From assembly GCF_029989365.1 (NCBI RefSeq), contig NZ_JAPRAQ010000028.1, positions 1 to 64,000 on the forward strand: a stretch of DNA of 64,000 nucleotides, written 5' to 3'. Position 1 is the first letter of the stretch. Each line of letters opens with the position of its first letter. Both the position numbers and the translations under genes were made by a program. Source of the DNA: Bradyrhizobium sp. Arg816. GTDB lineage: Bacteria; Pseudomonadota; Alphaproteobacteria; Rhizobiales; Xanthobacteraceae. Of this stretch, positions 25,655-34,505 are shown one piece after another. Below the pieces are notes generated by a model. It was not told the DNA's origin and did not search any database. It worked only from the letters and a program-made list of their open reading frames with translations.

Positions 25655-27037
25655 TCAATCTCCACTTAGGTGCGCGAGACTTCGCGCTGAGGTGGATATC
25701 GATTGAGCCAGCCCGCAGCCGAGAACACAGGCAAATAACAGACCAAATCCGGGAATTTGGAGCGAAAAATCCACGAACGAGTGCAGGGAGCCCAAAGCGA
25801 AGACCCCAGCCCCCATGACCGGGATATGACGGTCTCGTTTTCGGCGAAGTGCGCCAATGACCAGGCTCGCAAAATAGAAGATGGCGACTGCGACAATCCC
25901 AATAGCTGTTGGCAGCCCAAGGTCCAGCACGAGCTCCAGCGGCGTGCTATGGGCACGGTCCCAAATGCCCTGGCTTCCAAGAGATTCCGGCCGGAACGGC
26001 GGAAAGGCAACCTCGAAATTGCCGACTCCAAAGCCGAGAAGAGCGTGCCCCCGGATCATGTCGAGGACGGTCTTATAGACCTCGTAGCGTTGGCTATCGA
26101 CCAGGCCAATCTCGGAGATGCGCCCCATTGCCATGCTGCCCACGAGGGCCAGCGCAATGACGCCGACCGCGACACTGTTTCGCACCGAGCTCATGAACGA
26201 CCGTTCACTGCGATTAAGCGGTGCCAGGTAGAGCACGACCGCGCAAACCATGCTGAAGATCGTAATCAGGATACCCGCCCTCGACCCGGTCATCCCCACC
26301 GCCACGAGACAGATGCCGCAACCTGACGCCAGCGTCGCGGGCCGGTCGAAAAACCTGATGCGGGTCGGACCGGGGTCGTCTGATCGGTGCAGGATCGAGC
26401 GCACCAGCATGATCAGGAGGATCAGGCCGCAACTGCCCCAGAAGGTAGCCGCCGTGTTGCGGTTCACGAAGGTTCCTGTGGCGTATTGCAGATAAAACTC
26501 CTTCTGCCGCCATAGCAGAGTGTCAGGCAGCAACAATTGCGAAAAAATCCCATATAGAGCGTAACAAACGCCAGCATAGGCCACCAGTTTGAGTAATTTA
26601 TTTGCCCGCCAGCCATCTATTGCAAGCAGGTAGGCGCGGCTCAATCCGAGCGTGAACAGAAGATAATATCCGAAGCTCAACCAGGGCACCGACTGGGTCG
26701 GCGAAATGCGACCCGGCACGTTGATGCCTGCGAGTTCGCGCGCGTTGCTCCACGCCGGATCCTGCAAGTTGGAGACGGCATTCGGCGACACCTGAATCCA
26801 GATGATCAGGACAATCGTAGCAATTGCAGCAAAAATCGGCGTTATAAACCATAAATCAGCCTTGCAACTGCGGTCTACCGAAGCTGTCGCCAGGCTCACG
26901 GCAAGCAGAACCGTCCAGATGCACACCCAGGCCAGATCGACCGAGCCGAGCGGCAGTGGCGCGAGCACGAAAACCGTCGAGGCCAGCGCGTTGGATATTT
27001 TTCCGAGATTGACGTAGTCCCGCAAACTCGTTGCCAT
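25655..27037 (-). CDS. Wzy-type polysaccharide polymerase / O-antigen ligase family protein
   Basis: About 460 residues with ten or more membrane segments. The Wzy_C region shows the typical start TGSRAGILITIFSMVCAVVLYL, a large periplasmic loop (LLGFGVGNFEVAFPPFRPES) and the RAHSTPLELVLDLGLPTA segment with the conserved His found in O-antigen ligases and polymerases. It would join repeat units in the periplasm using lipid-linked intermediates. I chose the ATG at 27037, as the frame upstream to 27172 overlaps the divergent gene. A second polymerase-like gene starts 92 bp away on the other strand. Confidence 0.85.
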   Translation of the reverse strand: MATSLRDYVNLGKISNALASTVFVLAPLPLGSVDLAWVCIWTVLLAVSLATASVDRSCKADLWFITPIFAAIATIVLIIWIQVSPNAVSNLQDPAWSNARELAGINVPGRISPTQSVPWLSFGYYLLFTLGLSRAYLLAIDGWRANKLLKLVAYAGVCYALYGIFSQLLLPDTLLWRQKEFYLQYATGTFVNRNTAATFWGSCGLILLIMLVRSILHRSDDPGPTRIRFFDRPATLASGCGICLVAVGMTGSRAGILITIFSMVCAVVLYLAPLNRSERSFMSSVRNSVAVGVIALALVGSMAMGRISEIGLVDSQRYEVYKTVLDMIRGHALLGFGVGNFEVAFPPFRPESLGSQGIWDRAHSTPLELVLDLGLPTAIGIVAVAIFYFASLVIGALRRKRDRHIPVMGAGVFALGSLHSFVDFSLQIPGFGLLFACVLGCGLAQSISTSARSLAHLSGD

Positions 27038-27129
27038 CGATTGCTCAAAAAAAGGGCCGACTTGGAAAGTACGACGCTGTTGGTACAGCCAGCAGGTGGA
27101 TGCTATCTTACGAATGAATACGCACGAAT

Positions 27130-28479
27130 ATGAGAGATCGACAACCGACGATGACGCTTGAAGCGGCGCCAAGCCTAAGCGAAGCCCGCATGGAGACGAT
27201 CCGCGGGCAGGAGGCCGTGTCCTTCCCGATCGAGGCGATCGCGCTGTGTCTGTACTTTACCCGCGACGCGTTTGCCGGAGCGTTCCGCTACTACGCGACC
27301 ATCACGCACCTTGGCGCCCTGTGGTTCATCCCGGACCTCATAGCCTTTGCCTGCATGGCAACGTTTGCATATCGCTATGCGATCAAGCAGGCGAACTCGC
27401 TCGCGATATTCACGCTGCTCTACCTCGTGTTCTCGCTCTATGTCGGTTACGTCTTTCTGAACGACCACCGCGGAGGCCTCTCCGCGCTGAAAATGATCGC
27501 CCCGCTCTTCGTCGGTTTCTGCTTCTGCGGCAGGGAGGTTAAGGACTACAGATTCCTTTTGGGGCTCATACACGCCCTTTTCTATATCTCGATCATCGGC
27601 CTGTTCTGGTCGTCCCGCGTCCAGTTTCCCTGGGTCGGCTTCGAATACGAGACGTTCGGAGCGTCGCGCATTGCCGGCAAGCTTTGGTGGGCCGAAGGCC
27701 AGACTCGCCTGCAAGGTTTCGCCGCCGACAGCACAATGGCGGGCTATTTCGTGCTGATGGGCTACGTCATGACGTCACCCCGGCGTGGCCTGATCTGGTG
27801 CTTGGTCTGGATGCCGATCGCGTTCTACGCAATCAACAATCTCGCAACCAGCAAGACGGCCGCCGGCACTCTGGTCCTATACTTCCTGGCGATGATGCTC
27901 GTTCGCATGTTCCAGGAGCGCTACCGGTTCAGCGTGCTCCGGACGATGTCATTACTATCGTTCTCATGCATCTTCATTCCAATCGTCCTGATGATCGTGC
28001 TCGCGGGAACAAATCTCACTAGTCTGTCGCGCAGCCTGTTCAGCTTGCAGGATCGAATCGATAACAGCTGGCAATTGCCGTTCGTCTATATGGCCAAGCT
28101 GATGCCCAGCGGGTTCATCACCGGATGCGGATTGGGCTGCTTCAACTATCCGCAGCAATTGTTTTCAGACAAGATCTCCTATTGGGTACCTGTCGACAAT
28201 TTCTACATCGGTACGTATTTGATGATAGGTCCGATCTTTATCGTCTTCATGATCTTCGTCGTGCTCGCGGTGGCTCGTACCGGGGACATTTACAAATTGA
28301 CGCTGGCGTTCGTGATGAACATCTACACCATCACGATTCTGAGTTACGGCCCCGCCAGCGGCCTTCTGATCATCGGGCTTGCGTTCAGCGAGGTCTTCCG
28401 CCGACCGTCACGGCGGGTTACGCGGGTCATGGTTCCCACGCCGGCCGGAGCGCTGTCGGTTCCCATACGCGCCCGCTAG
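27130..28479 (+). CDS. Multi-pass membrane protein, probable second polysaccharide polymerase
   Basis: A 449-residue protein with about ten hydrophobic segments (for example FPIEAIALCLYFTRDAFAG and YVFLNDHRGGLSALKMIAP). A large loop around residues 170-205 (VQFPWVGFEYETFGASRIAG ... GFAADSTMAGYFVLMGY) has the arginine and acidic residues seen in Wzy-like polymerases. A second loop (SGFITGCGLGCFNYPQQL) is similar to the late loop of the family. No enzyme motif is strict enough to prove function. It is divergent from the other polymerase and followed by acyltransferases. An internal ATG at 27151 is an alternative start. Confidence 0.7.
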   Translation: MRDRQPTMTLEAAPSLSEARMETIRGQEAVSFPIEAIALCLYFTRDAFAGAFRYYATITHLGALWFIPDLIAFACMATFAYRYAIKQANSLAIFTLLYLVFSLYVGYVFLNDHRGGLSALKMIAPLFVGFCFCGREVKDYRFLLGLIHALFYISIIGLFWSSRVQFPWVGFEYETFGASRIAGKLWWAEGQTRLQGFAADSTMAGYFVLMGYVMTSPRRGLIWCLVWMPIAFYAINNLATSKTAAGTLVLYFLAMMLVRMFQERYRFSVLRTMSLLSFSCIFIPIVLMIVLAGTNLTSLSRSLFSLQDRIDNSWQLPFVYMAKLMPSGFITGCGLGCFNYPQQLFSDKISYWVPVDNFYIGTYLMIGPIFIVFMIFVVLAVARTGDIYKLTLAFVMNIYTITILSYGPASGLLIIGLAFSEVFRRPSRRVTRVMVPTPAGALSVPIRAR

Positions 28480-28520
28480 TTGGCGAGCATCTTGCATTGC
28501 CTGTTGTGGCAGGCACCTAA

Positions 28521-29588
28521 GTGACAGAAAGCCTCAATCCAGTGGAAGCCAGCCACGACAAGAAATTCGAACCCTCCATTCAGGGCTTGCGCGGTATCGC
28601 CGCGCTGAGCGTGCTGCTCGTGCATCTCTACGATATGCCGATGAATGCAGGCTTTCTGCCGACGGTTCCCTCCTGGTTCGACTTCACCATCCTGACCGGC
28701 GGTCGCGGCGTCGAGCTATTCTTCATCATCAGCGGCTATCTGATTCCGGCGAGCCTGGTGCGCCACCGGCAGATTTCGAAATTCTTCTACGAACGCTGCA
28801 TGCGTATTCTGCCGGTGTTCGTCGTCTTCCACCTCGTCATATTCATCGTCGGACCGATCGTCGGCTACAAGTTCTTCAAGGGGATCGATCCTCTGAGTTA
28901 TCTCGGTCTTTTCCTCGCCAATCTCTTTTTTCTGCCGGACATTCTCCGCCTGCCGGCCGCTCAGCAGAACGCCTGGACGCTGACCTATGAATGGCTGTTC
29001 TATTTCTGGTTCGCGGCGACCTTCTATTTTGTCACGATCAGACGAGTGTGGGTGGCAGCCGGACTTCTCGTCGCCGCAGGCCTCATCGCCATCGCAGCTT
29101 TTCCCATCGCAGCCTATTTTCTGGTCGGTGTCGCGATCCGGTATTTCGATGTCCGCCTGGAACTACCGGGCTTGCGCGGTGCTGCGGCCGGGATGGTCTG
29201 TCTGTTCCTGATGTATGTCTGCCTCGAATACATCAATCCCTTCCTCGGGCTCATTCCCGGATATCTGCTGTTCGCGATGGTCCGCGCGCCAACCTCGGGA
29301 ATCGTCGCTCCGCTCGAGCGGCCAGTCATCCAATACATCGGCAAGATCAGCTACAGCCTCTATCTAGCGCATCCCTTTGCGCTCTTTCCGCTGCAAATGG
29401 CGGGAGCCAAGCTCGCCGCCCATGGTTATCCGCTCTGGCCGATCTGGCTGTCCTTTGCGGCGGTCGGGCTGATCGTCAGCTTCGCGATGTCGGCCATGAC
29501 ATATGAACTGATCGAAGTACGGTTGCGCCGGGTGCTCGACGCCAGCCTCCGATCTGGGCATCGCAGTGTTGCTGGTTTGGAAGCATGA
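28521..29588 (+). CDS. Acyltransferase family 3 membrane protein
   Basis: A 355-residue OafA/YrhL-type protein with a GTG start. The family opening motif is clear: SIQGLRGIAALSVLLVHLYD, with the arginine and the membrane His that act in acyl transfer. GGRGVELFFIISGYLIPAS follows. About ten membrane helices extend to residue 345. Such enzymes move acetyl or succinyl groups onto exported polysaccharides. The gene is 41 bp after the polymerase-like gene and is the first of three consecutive decorating genes (two acyltransferases and an SGNH hydrolase), probably one unit. Confidence 0.9.
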   Translation: MTESLNPVEASHDKKFEPSIQGLRGIAALSVLLVHLYDMPMNAGFLPTVPSWFDFTILTGGRGVELFFIISGYLIPASLVRHRQISKFFYERCMRILPVFVVFHLVIFIVGPIVGYKFFKGIDPLSYLGLFLANLFFLPDILRLPAAQQNAWTLTYEWLFYFWFAATFYFVTIRRVWVAAGLLVAAGLIAIAAFPIAAYFLVGVAIRYFDVRLELPGLRGAAAGMVCLFLMYVCLEYINPFLGLIPGYLLFAMVRAPTSGIVAPLERPVIQYIGKISYSLYLAHPFALFPLQMAGAKLAAHGYPLWPIWLSFAAVGLIVSFAMSAMTYELIEVRLRRVLDASLRSGHRSVAGLEA

Positions 29589-29676
29589 TGAGCATGTTCC
29601 GGACCGACGTCACAATCTGGCAAAATATTGAGCCTACGAGGCACCAGAATCGAATGGTGGGGAGTACGTACGTCAC

Positions 29677-30855
29677 ATGAGCGAAGCAGTTGCAGACTAT
29701 GCGACGTCACCTGCGGGAGCCACACTTGAAGAGGTCAGAAGAGCGAACGGCGGAATTTATCCGGGCTTCTTGTTTCTCAGGCACTTCCTCTCGACCGTCA
29801 TATTGCTGAACCACGCCCGCGTCCTGGTGCGCGGCGAACGCGTATTGCCGGTCGCGGACACCGCGATTTCGGGCGCGACGTCGACGGTGCCGCAGTTTTC
29901 GGCGTTCCTTCATACGGCGATGTCGAGCGAGATCTTTCGACCGCTCTTGTTTGCGCTTGTCGGCGGCTTCTTCGCGCTGAGCGGCTTCCTGGTGGCTGGC
30001 AGCGCGGGGCGCACCGGTATCGTGCGCAAGTTTCTCGGCTTCCGCGCGCTCAGGATCATACCGGCGCTGCTGTTCGAGGTTTCGCTTTCGGCGCTCGTAT
30101 TGGGTCCGCTCGTGACCAGCTTGCCGCTGAGCGACTATTTCGCAAGCCTTGGACTTTACCGCTACTTCGGCAACGTCGTCGGCTGGATCACGTTCTGGCT
30201 GCCCGGTGTCTTCCAGGATAATCCGATCAAGGGAATGGTGAACGCAAACCTCTGGACACTGCGGCCGGAATTTTACTGCTACCTGATCATCGCGGTCTTG
30301 ATGGCGGGTGGCATTCTCGCGCGGAGACGGGTCGTTCTCACCGGCATCGTTCTTCTGACCGTCGCGTTTAGCGTGATGTCGCTGGCGTCACCCGAGGGAT
30401 TTACGACCAGAGCGGACAATACGCACTTCACCAACTGGTTCATCGTCTACTTGTTCTTCGTTGGCGTCGTGTTTGCGCAGTACGCGGACAAGATCGTATA
30501 CAACCCTCTAATGTTCGTGGCGAGCCTCCTGCTCTACATGGTCGGCATGACGCTTCGGATTCCGGACGCGATCTCGTGCCTCTTCCTCATCTACTGTGTC
30601 GTGTGCATTGGCACCTTCCGAACCCCCTGGTTCGATCGCTTCTTCAAGAACGACTATTCGTATGGGATCTATCTCTATGGGTACCCCATCGCGCAGACGC
30701 TGGTCTTCATCCTCATCACACTCGGGATATTCAAACAGGACGCCGCGATCACCTTGTTCGTCATGGCGGCTTCGCTGGTGTTGACGATCTTGTGCTCAGC
30801 TTTCTCCTGGACGGTCATCGAGAAGCCGTTCTTACGTCTGAAACGTCTCCTCTGA
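29677..30855 (+). CDS. Acyltransferase family 3 membrane protein
   Basis: A 392-residue multi-pass protein of the acyltransferase-3 family. The N-terminal motif is FLRHFLSTVILLNHARVLV, with the conserved His (the first Arg-Gly pair of the usual RGLA motif is weaker than in the preceding gene). FALVGGFFALSGFLVAGSAG follows, then NANLWTLRPEFYCYLIIAVL and a late SYGIYLYGYPIAQ helix with the family Tyr. It probably acylates a different sugar or position from its neighbour. It is 88 bp downstream of that gene and 12 bp upstream of the SGNH hydrolase. Confidence 0.87.
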   Translation: MSEAVADYATSPAGATLEEVRRANGGIYPGFLFLRHFLSTVILLNHARVLVRGERVLPVADTAISGATSTVPQFSAFLHTAMSSEIFRPLLFALVGGFFALSGFLVAGSAGRTGIVRKFLGFRALRIIPALLFEVSLSALVLGPLVTSLPLSDYFASLGLYRYFGNVVGWITFWLPGVFQDNPIKGMVNANLWTLRPEFYCYLIIAVLMAGGILARRRVVLTGIVLLTVAFSVMSLASPEGFTTRADNTHFTNWFIVYLFFVGVVFAQYADKIVYNPLMFVASLLLYMVGMTLRIPDAISCLFLIYCVVCIGTFRTPWFDRFFKNDYSYGIYLYGYPIAQTLVFILITLGIFKQDAAITLFVMAASLVLTILCSAFSWTVIEKPFLRLKRLL

Positions 30856-30867
30856 CCGGAGCTAGGC

Positions 30868-31551
30868 ATGACGTCCGCTGGATATGCCGCGATCGCCCTT
30901 GCGACCGTCCTCGTGCTTTCGAACTCAGCTCGTAGCGAGTCCGCCGTCGTTATCGCACGCGGATCGACGATCGTTGCCGAGGGCGACAGCCTCACTTATG
31001 GCATGGACGTCTCTCCGGCCGGAGTACCGACCCAGATCAACGGCGCGCCGCAGACCCGCAGCACGGAGCCTTTCCCGGAAACGCTTGCCCAACGGCTCAG
31101 GGGATGCGCCGCTGTCGCGAACCATGGATATCCGGGGGACCGTTCGGTCGACGGGCTCGTGCGTTGGCAAACCCTCTCTCACGCCAATCTGGCCATCCTG
31201 ATGTACGGCTCGAACGATGCCTTAAACAATGGCAGAGCACCGACCGGCATCGTATCCATCGACACATTCCGCTCGGTCCTCAATCTGCTCATACACAGAC
31301 GACAGGCTGAGGGGAGCCAAGTGGTCCTGCTTTCACCGCCCCCAATCGGAAACGAACACCAGGAGCGCTTGATCGCGCCGTTCAGGGCGGTGGTTCGCAA
31401 GACCGCGACGGATCTCGGTCTCACCTTCATCGATACCGAAGAGGTCCTGAGGAACGTCGTCCCCATCTGGACCGAGGACAAGGTTCATCTCAGCACGGCC
31501 GCCAACACCGCCATTGCCGATCGCCTCGCGAAGACTATCCACTGCCAGTGA
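30868..31551 (+). CDS. Exported SGNH/GDSL hydrolase family protein
   Basis: A 227-residue protein with an N-terminal hydrophobic signal (AAIALATVLVLSNSARS). The four SGNH blocks are visible: block I VAEGDSLTYG (catalytic Ser), block II HGYPGDRS (Gly), block III YGSNDA (Asn) and block V EDKVHLS (Asp-x-x-His). Members are esterases or acetyltransferase partners; in EPS loci they often complete O-acetyl transfer with a membrane acyltransferase-3 protein. It starts 12 bp after such a gene, which supports that pairing. Whether it adds or removes acyl groups cannot be told from sequence. Confidence 0.87.
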   Translation: MTSAGYAAIALATVLVLSNSARSESAVVIARGSTIVAEGDSLTYGMDVSPAGVPTQINGAPQTRSTEPFPETLAQRLRGCAAVANHGYPGDRSVDGLVRWQTLSHANLAILMYGSNDALNNGRAPTGIVSIDTFRSVLNLLIHRRQAEGSQVVLLSPPPIGNEHQERLIAPFRAVVRKTATDLGLTFIDTEEVLRNVVPIWTEDKVHLSTAANTAIADRLAKTIHCQ

Positions 31552-31936
31552 GCGTCACAGCCACCGCGAGGTCACCGCGTTCGGCCATCTCCCGCTGAAA
31601 CGGGCCGCTGACCTCGTCAAGGCTTGTGAATAGCCGTTAACTAAAATTGCATTTTTATGACAAAATCCGGAATCGGGGGGATTTACACCAGGCGCTTTCG
31701 CAGCACAAATTTGCATCAAGCTGCTCTGCATCTGCTCACGATCCGTTAGCTTCATGCAGGCAGAGTTCTTGAAGTTGAAGGTTGCGTACCAAGCCTTCAA
31801 CCGCGTGCATTCACTTCCTATCCGGGAGACATAACCGGCCTCGATAGAGGGCCTTCCCGGCGAATTGTTCAAGTCCAAAGCCTTGCAGGCGAATTGCGGG
31901 ACAACGAACAAGAACACGATCCAGGGAGCATTGGTC
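31552..31936. other. 385-bp intergenic stretch
   Basis: I see no supported gene. A reverse open frame crosses it (31555-31938) but lacks a ribosome-binding site and known motifs. The sequence after the SGNH stop contains GAGGTCA (near 31580) and TGACCTC (near 31612), which could pair across a loop, but no T run follows. The right end carries an AGGGAG ribosome-binding site for the small membrane protein. Confidence 0.4.
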
Positions 31937-32209
31937 ATGTCGCAGATTGATTTGGACGGAAGTTCGTTGCCGATGTTGACGGCCGCGACCGGCACCGAGG
32001 AGTCGCACCGGTTGGCGGTCGGGCCGATGGCCCAGCCTGCCCGGGAAAATTCTGAAGAGGGCGATAATCGATCCTGGATCGGTCGGGCGTTGCAGTCGGC
32101 AGTCTATGCGGTCCTAATTGTTCCATTCGCGATCGTCGTTTGCGCGATAGCTGCTTTCGCCATTCTCCCCTTGCACACCGACTCCCGGTGTGACGACGGT
32201 TACGAATAG
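31937..32209 (+). CDS. Small single-span membrane protein of unknown function
   Basis: A 90-residue protein with a hydrophilic N-terminus (MSQIDLDGSSLPMLTAATGT) and one strong membrane helix (AVYAVLIVPFAIVVCAIAAFAIL, residues about 56-78), then a short charged tail. An AGGGAG site 8 bp before the ATG supports translation from 31937. It is convergent with the sugar-transferase gene that initiates EPS assembly, and downstream of the acylation genes. I recognise no family. The confident ribosome site and membrane helix make it more likely than the antisense open frame in the same place. Confidence 0.6.
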   Translation: MSQIDLDGSSLPMLTAATGTEESHRLAVGPMAQPARENSEEGDNRSWIGRALQSAVYAVLIVPFAIVVCAIAAFAILPLHTDSRCDDGYE

Positions 32210-32296
32210 CAAGGGCCGACAACCAACGCGGACTGCACCGTGAACTCTCGGGCCCGTCTGATTCCGGGACCGACGATCCGCAGGAGGCTTCAGGGC

Positions 32297-33721
32297 TCAG
32301 TAGGCATCCTGATGGATCAGCGCCAGCGCGGTTTTCAGGATGATCCTGATGTCGAGCCAGATGCTCCAATTGCTGACGTACCAGATGTCGTACTCGACCC
32401 GCTTTTCCATCAGATCGATGGTCGGCGTCTCGCCGCGGAAGCCGTTGACCTGGGCCCAACCGGTCAGGCCCGGCTTCATGTGATGCCGGTACACGTAGTT
32501 GCTGATGATCGGGTCGTAGTAATTGTCGTGCGCGAGCGCATGCGGGCGCGGCCCGACCAGCGACATCTCACCGCGTAGAACGTTCCAGAGCTGCGGCAGC
32601 TCATCGATGCTGGTCCGCCGCAGCACCCGGCCGACGCGGGTGACCCGCATGTCACTCTTCGTCGCCTGCGTGACGACATGACCGTTCTCCGCCACCGTCA
32701 TAGACCGGAATTTCCAGATCTCGAACGGCTTGCCGTTGAAACCGCGCCGGGACTGCTTGAAGATCACCTTTCCGATTGAATCGAGCTTAATCATGATCGC
32801 GGCAGTCGCTAGCAATGGAGCAAGCAGCAACAAGGCGAGGGAGGCAAGACCGATATCGAGGCAACGCTTTTGGGCCCGCTCGAAGACGTTGAGTGGCGCA
32901 CGTTGGATCTCGATCGCGACCGTTCCGCTGACGGGCTGGAACGGACGCGAGACCAGATCGGCGATCGGGAAATCCGGCAGAAGACGGATCGGCTGGGGAA
33001 CAACGCGCAGGTGCTGGCTCAGCTTCTGGAGAAGCGGCATCTCGTCCCAGTCGATGACCAGGAGATATTCTTCCACATCCGCCGTGCGCGCCTGACGGGT
33101 GATGTCGCGAATCTCGCGATCCCAGCCCGCGCCCTCTTCAGACGGATCGAGCACGAAATGCCGCACGACGTTGAAGCCGTGCTTGCGCAGATCCTTGAAC
33201 CGGGTCGAGGTGAAATCGAGAGGCTTGAGGCTGAGCAGCACGACCTTGCGATCCACCAGGCGGCCCTTGGCGTAGCTCGAGGTCAGCGCCAGACTCCACA
33301 GCACGCGCAGGCCGCCCAAGGCGACGCCGCCGGTGGCCGCGAACAGCAGCGTGGTTCCGCGCGACAGGTCCGCGGACGATTTGAGCAGGAACGCCTCGAC
33401 GGCGAGAATGGTCAGCGAGATCAGCCAGACCGCCAGGGCCTTGCGCAGCTGCCAGAACGTGTTCATCAGACGATGGTGATCGTAGACGCCCTGGAAATAA
33501 GCGATCGTCACGAACACCGCGCCGACCACCAGACCTGCTCCGACGGACGAGTCCTGCTCGATCACGAGCACGCGATACAGGCCGCTTGCCGCGAAATAGC
33601 TGAGCAGAACGGCGACGAAGTCTCCGGCGATCAAAGCCACTTGCAGGGGTCTTTGGAGGGCACCGCGTCGGTTCGAGATAACCGAATAATAATTTTCCGA
33701 ACCGTAAGTTGCTACAGCCAT
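32297..33721 (-). CDS. Polyprenyl-phosphate glycosyl-1-phosphate transferase (WcaJ/ExoY type), probable initiating EPS enzyme
   Basis: A 474-residue protein of the polyisoprenyl-phosphate hexose-1-phosphate transferase class. The N-terminal half has four membrane helices and a CoA-binding-like domain (residues about 150-270). The C-terminal bacterial sugar transferase domain starts KRCLDIGLASLALLLLAPLL and has VIFKQSRRGFNGKPFEIWKF, RRTSIDELPQLWNVLRGEMS and LVGPRPHA, followed by MKPGLTGWAQVNGFRG. It loads the first sugar phosphate, usually glucose or galactose, onto undecaprenyl phosphate. The upstream 345-bp region contains two palindromes that may control it. Confidence 0.93.
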   Translation of the reverse strand: MAVATYGSENYYSVISNRRGALQRPLQVALIAGDFVAVLLSYFAASGLYRVLVIEQDSSVGAGLVVGAVFVTIAYFQGVYDHHRLMNTFWQLRKALAVWLISLTILAVEAFLLKSSADLSRGTTLLFAATGGVALGGLRVLWSLALTSSYAKGRLVDRKVVLLSLKPLDFTSTRFKDLRKHGFNVVRHFVLDPSEEGAGWDREIRDITRQARTADVEEYLLVIDWDEMPLLQKLSQHLRVVPQPIRLLPDFPIADLVSRPFQPVSGTVAIEIQRAPLNVFERAQKRCLDIGLASLALLLLAPLLATAAIMIKLDSIGKVIFKQSRRGFNGKPFEIWKFRSMTVAENGHVVTQATKSDMRVTRVGRVLRRTSIDELPQLWNVLRGEMSLVGPRPHALAHDNYYDPIISNYVYRHHMKPGLTGWAQVNGFRGETPTIDLMEKRVEYDIWYVSNWSIWLDIRIILKTALALIHQDAY

Positions 33722-33899
33722 CCGAACCTCGCTGCCTCGTCACCACTCGCAATCGGAATTGCGAGCAAATCGATCTAATTTTTTCGACGTGCGCCGGAGT
33801 ATATCTTAACTAAACAAAGCGACATTGCGGCAGTGCACCGAAAAAATCAAATCGATTTTCATGCAATGCAGCGTCGCAGCAAAACAATGCTCAAACTAC

Positions 33900-33915
33900 T
33901 GTCACACACGTGACA
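33900..33915. promoter_or_regulatory. Palindrome TGTCAC-N4-GTGACA
   Basis: A perfect 6-bp inverted repeat with a 4-bp spacer, 179 bp upstream of the sugar-transferase ATG and 151 bp upstream of the divergent GTG. The form resembles binding sites of CRP/FNR-superfamily dimers, but half-sites of rhizobial members differ, so the binding protein is unknown. Confidence 0.5.
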
Positions 33916-33983
33916 ATTAAGCGGGCATCACGCCGCGTTTCACACCAAATCGCGTCATTTTCGCACAGCATTATCGCGCGCAT

Positions 33984-33999
33984 TTGAACGGCTGTTCAA
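33984..33999. promoter_or_regulatory. Palindrome TTGAAC-N4-GTTCAA
   Basis: A perfect 6-bp inverted repeat with a 4-bp spacer, 67 bp before the GTG of the small membrane protein. It has the same spacing as the palindrome at 33900. It contains GAAC-N4-GTTC, but alphaproteobacterial LexA uses GTTC-N7-GTTC, so a LexA role is unlikely. Confidence 0.5.
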
Positions 34000-34066
34000 C
34001 CATGCCGCTTAAGCCGTTATTAGGCCGCCGCCATTAACACTCGTGACCAATTCGAGGAGTTGCGTC

Positions 34067-34375
34067 GTGAGTACGGTTGCCATTTTCAGTCTGCTGATCG
34101 GATCGTTGCTGGGAGGCCGATTCCGGATCTTCATTCTGCCGCCCGCCATCGTTCTCGGTGCCACGATTCTCGGTGTGGCCTCCGTCTGGCAGGGACATGA
34201 TTCAGCTCACATCGTTGTGACGATCCTCGTCTTCGCGTCGGTGCTCCAGCTTGGCTATTTCTGCGGCGCGGTTCTGGTCCGCGCGCGAACGGCCGCCTAT
34301 CGCGGCAAGGCCGCACCATCCATCGTTCGACAGCCGCAGCTTCGGCTAGCCCCGCGCAAGCTTGGGGACGGGTGA
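34067..34375 (+). CDS. Small membrane protein of unknown function
   Basis: A 102-residue protein with three hydrophobic segments (VAIFSLLIGSLLGG, IFILPPAIVLGATILGVASV and IVVTILVFASVLQLGYFCGAV) and a basic tail. I chose the GTG at 34067 because CGAGGAGTT lies 7-8 bp upstream. It is divergent from the EPS sugar-transferase gene and shares its regulatory region. I do not recognise a family; a transport or assembly role cannot be claimed from sequence. Confidence 0.65.
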   Translation: MSTVAIFSLLIGSLLGGRFRIFILPPAIVLGATILGVASVWQGHDSAHIVVTILVFASVLQLGYFCGAVLVRARTAAYRGKAAPSIVRQPQLRLAPRKLGDG

Positions 34376-34505
34376 TTCGCAGAGCTGGTGAATGATCAGC
34401 CAGGTGCGCGCTTGCCGGCAGGGGTAAAAAGACCTACTCGAACATCCAAATTCGCCGATAGCATATTGACATCTCGGGCGAAGCTCTTTGAAAGAGTTGC
34501 ACCCC

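Larger units (their letters stand above)
33722..34066. promoter_or_regulatory. 345-bp divergent intergenic region between the sugar transferase and a small membrane protein
   Basis: AT-richer than its surroundings and without an open frame. It must hold promoters for both divergent genes. Two 16-bp palindromes of the same 6-4-6 architecture are present (33900-33915 and 33984-33999), listed separately. Other short AT stretches (AATCAAATCGATTTTC near 33846) could be promoter elements, but I cannot assign -35 and -10 boxes with certainty. Confidence 0.6.

Noticed and set aside
31555..31938. Reverse frame of about 127 residues starting MTNAPWIVFLFVV
   Set aside because: No ribosome-binding site and no motif; the opposite strand has a well-placed AGGGAG and a membrane protein starting at the same place.
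33986..33997. GAAC-N4-GTTC inside a palindrome as a possible LexA box
   Set aside because: That is the Gram-positive form; alphaproteobacterial LexA recognises GTTC-N7-GTTC.
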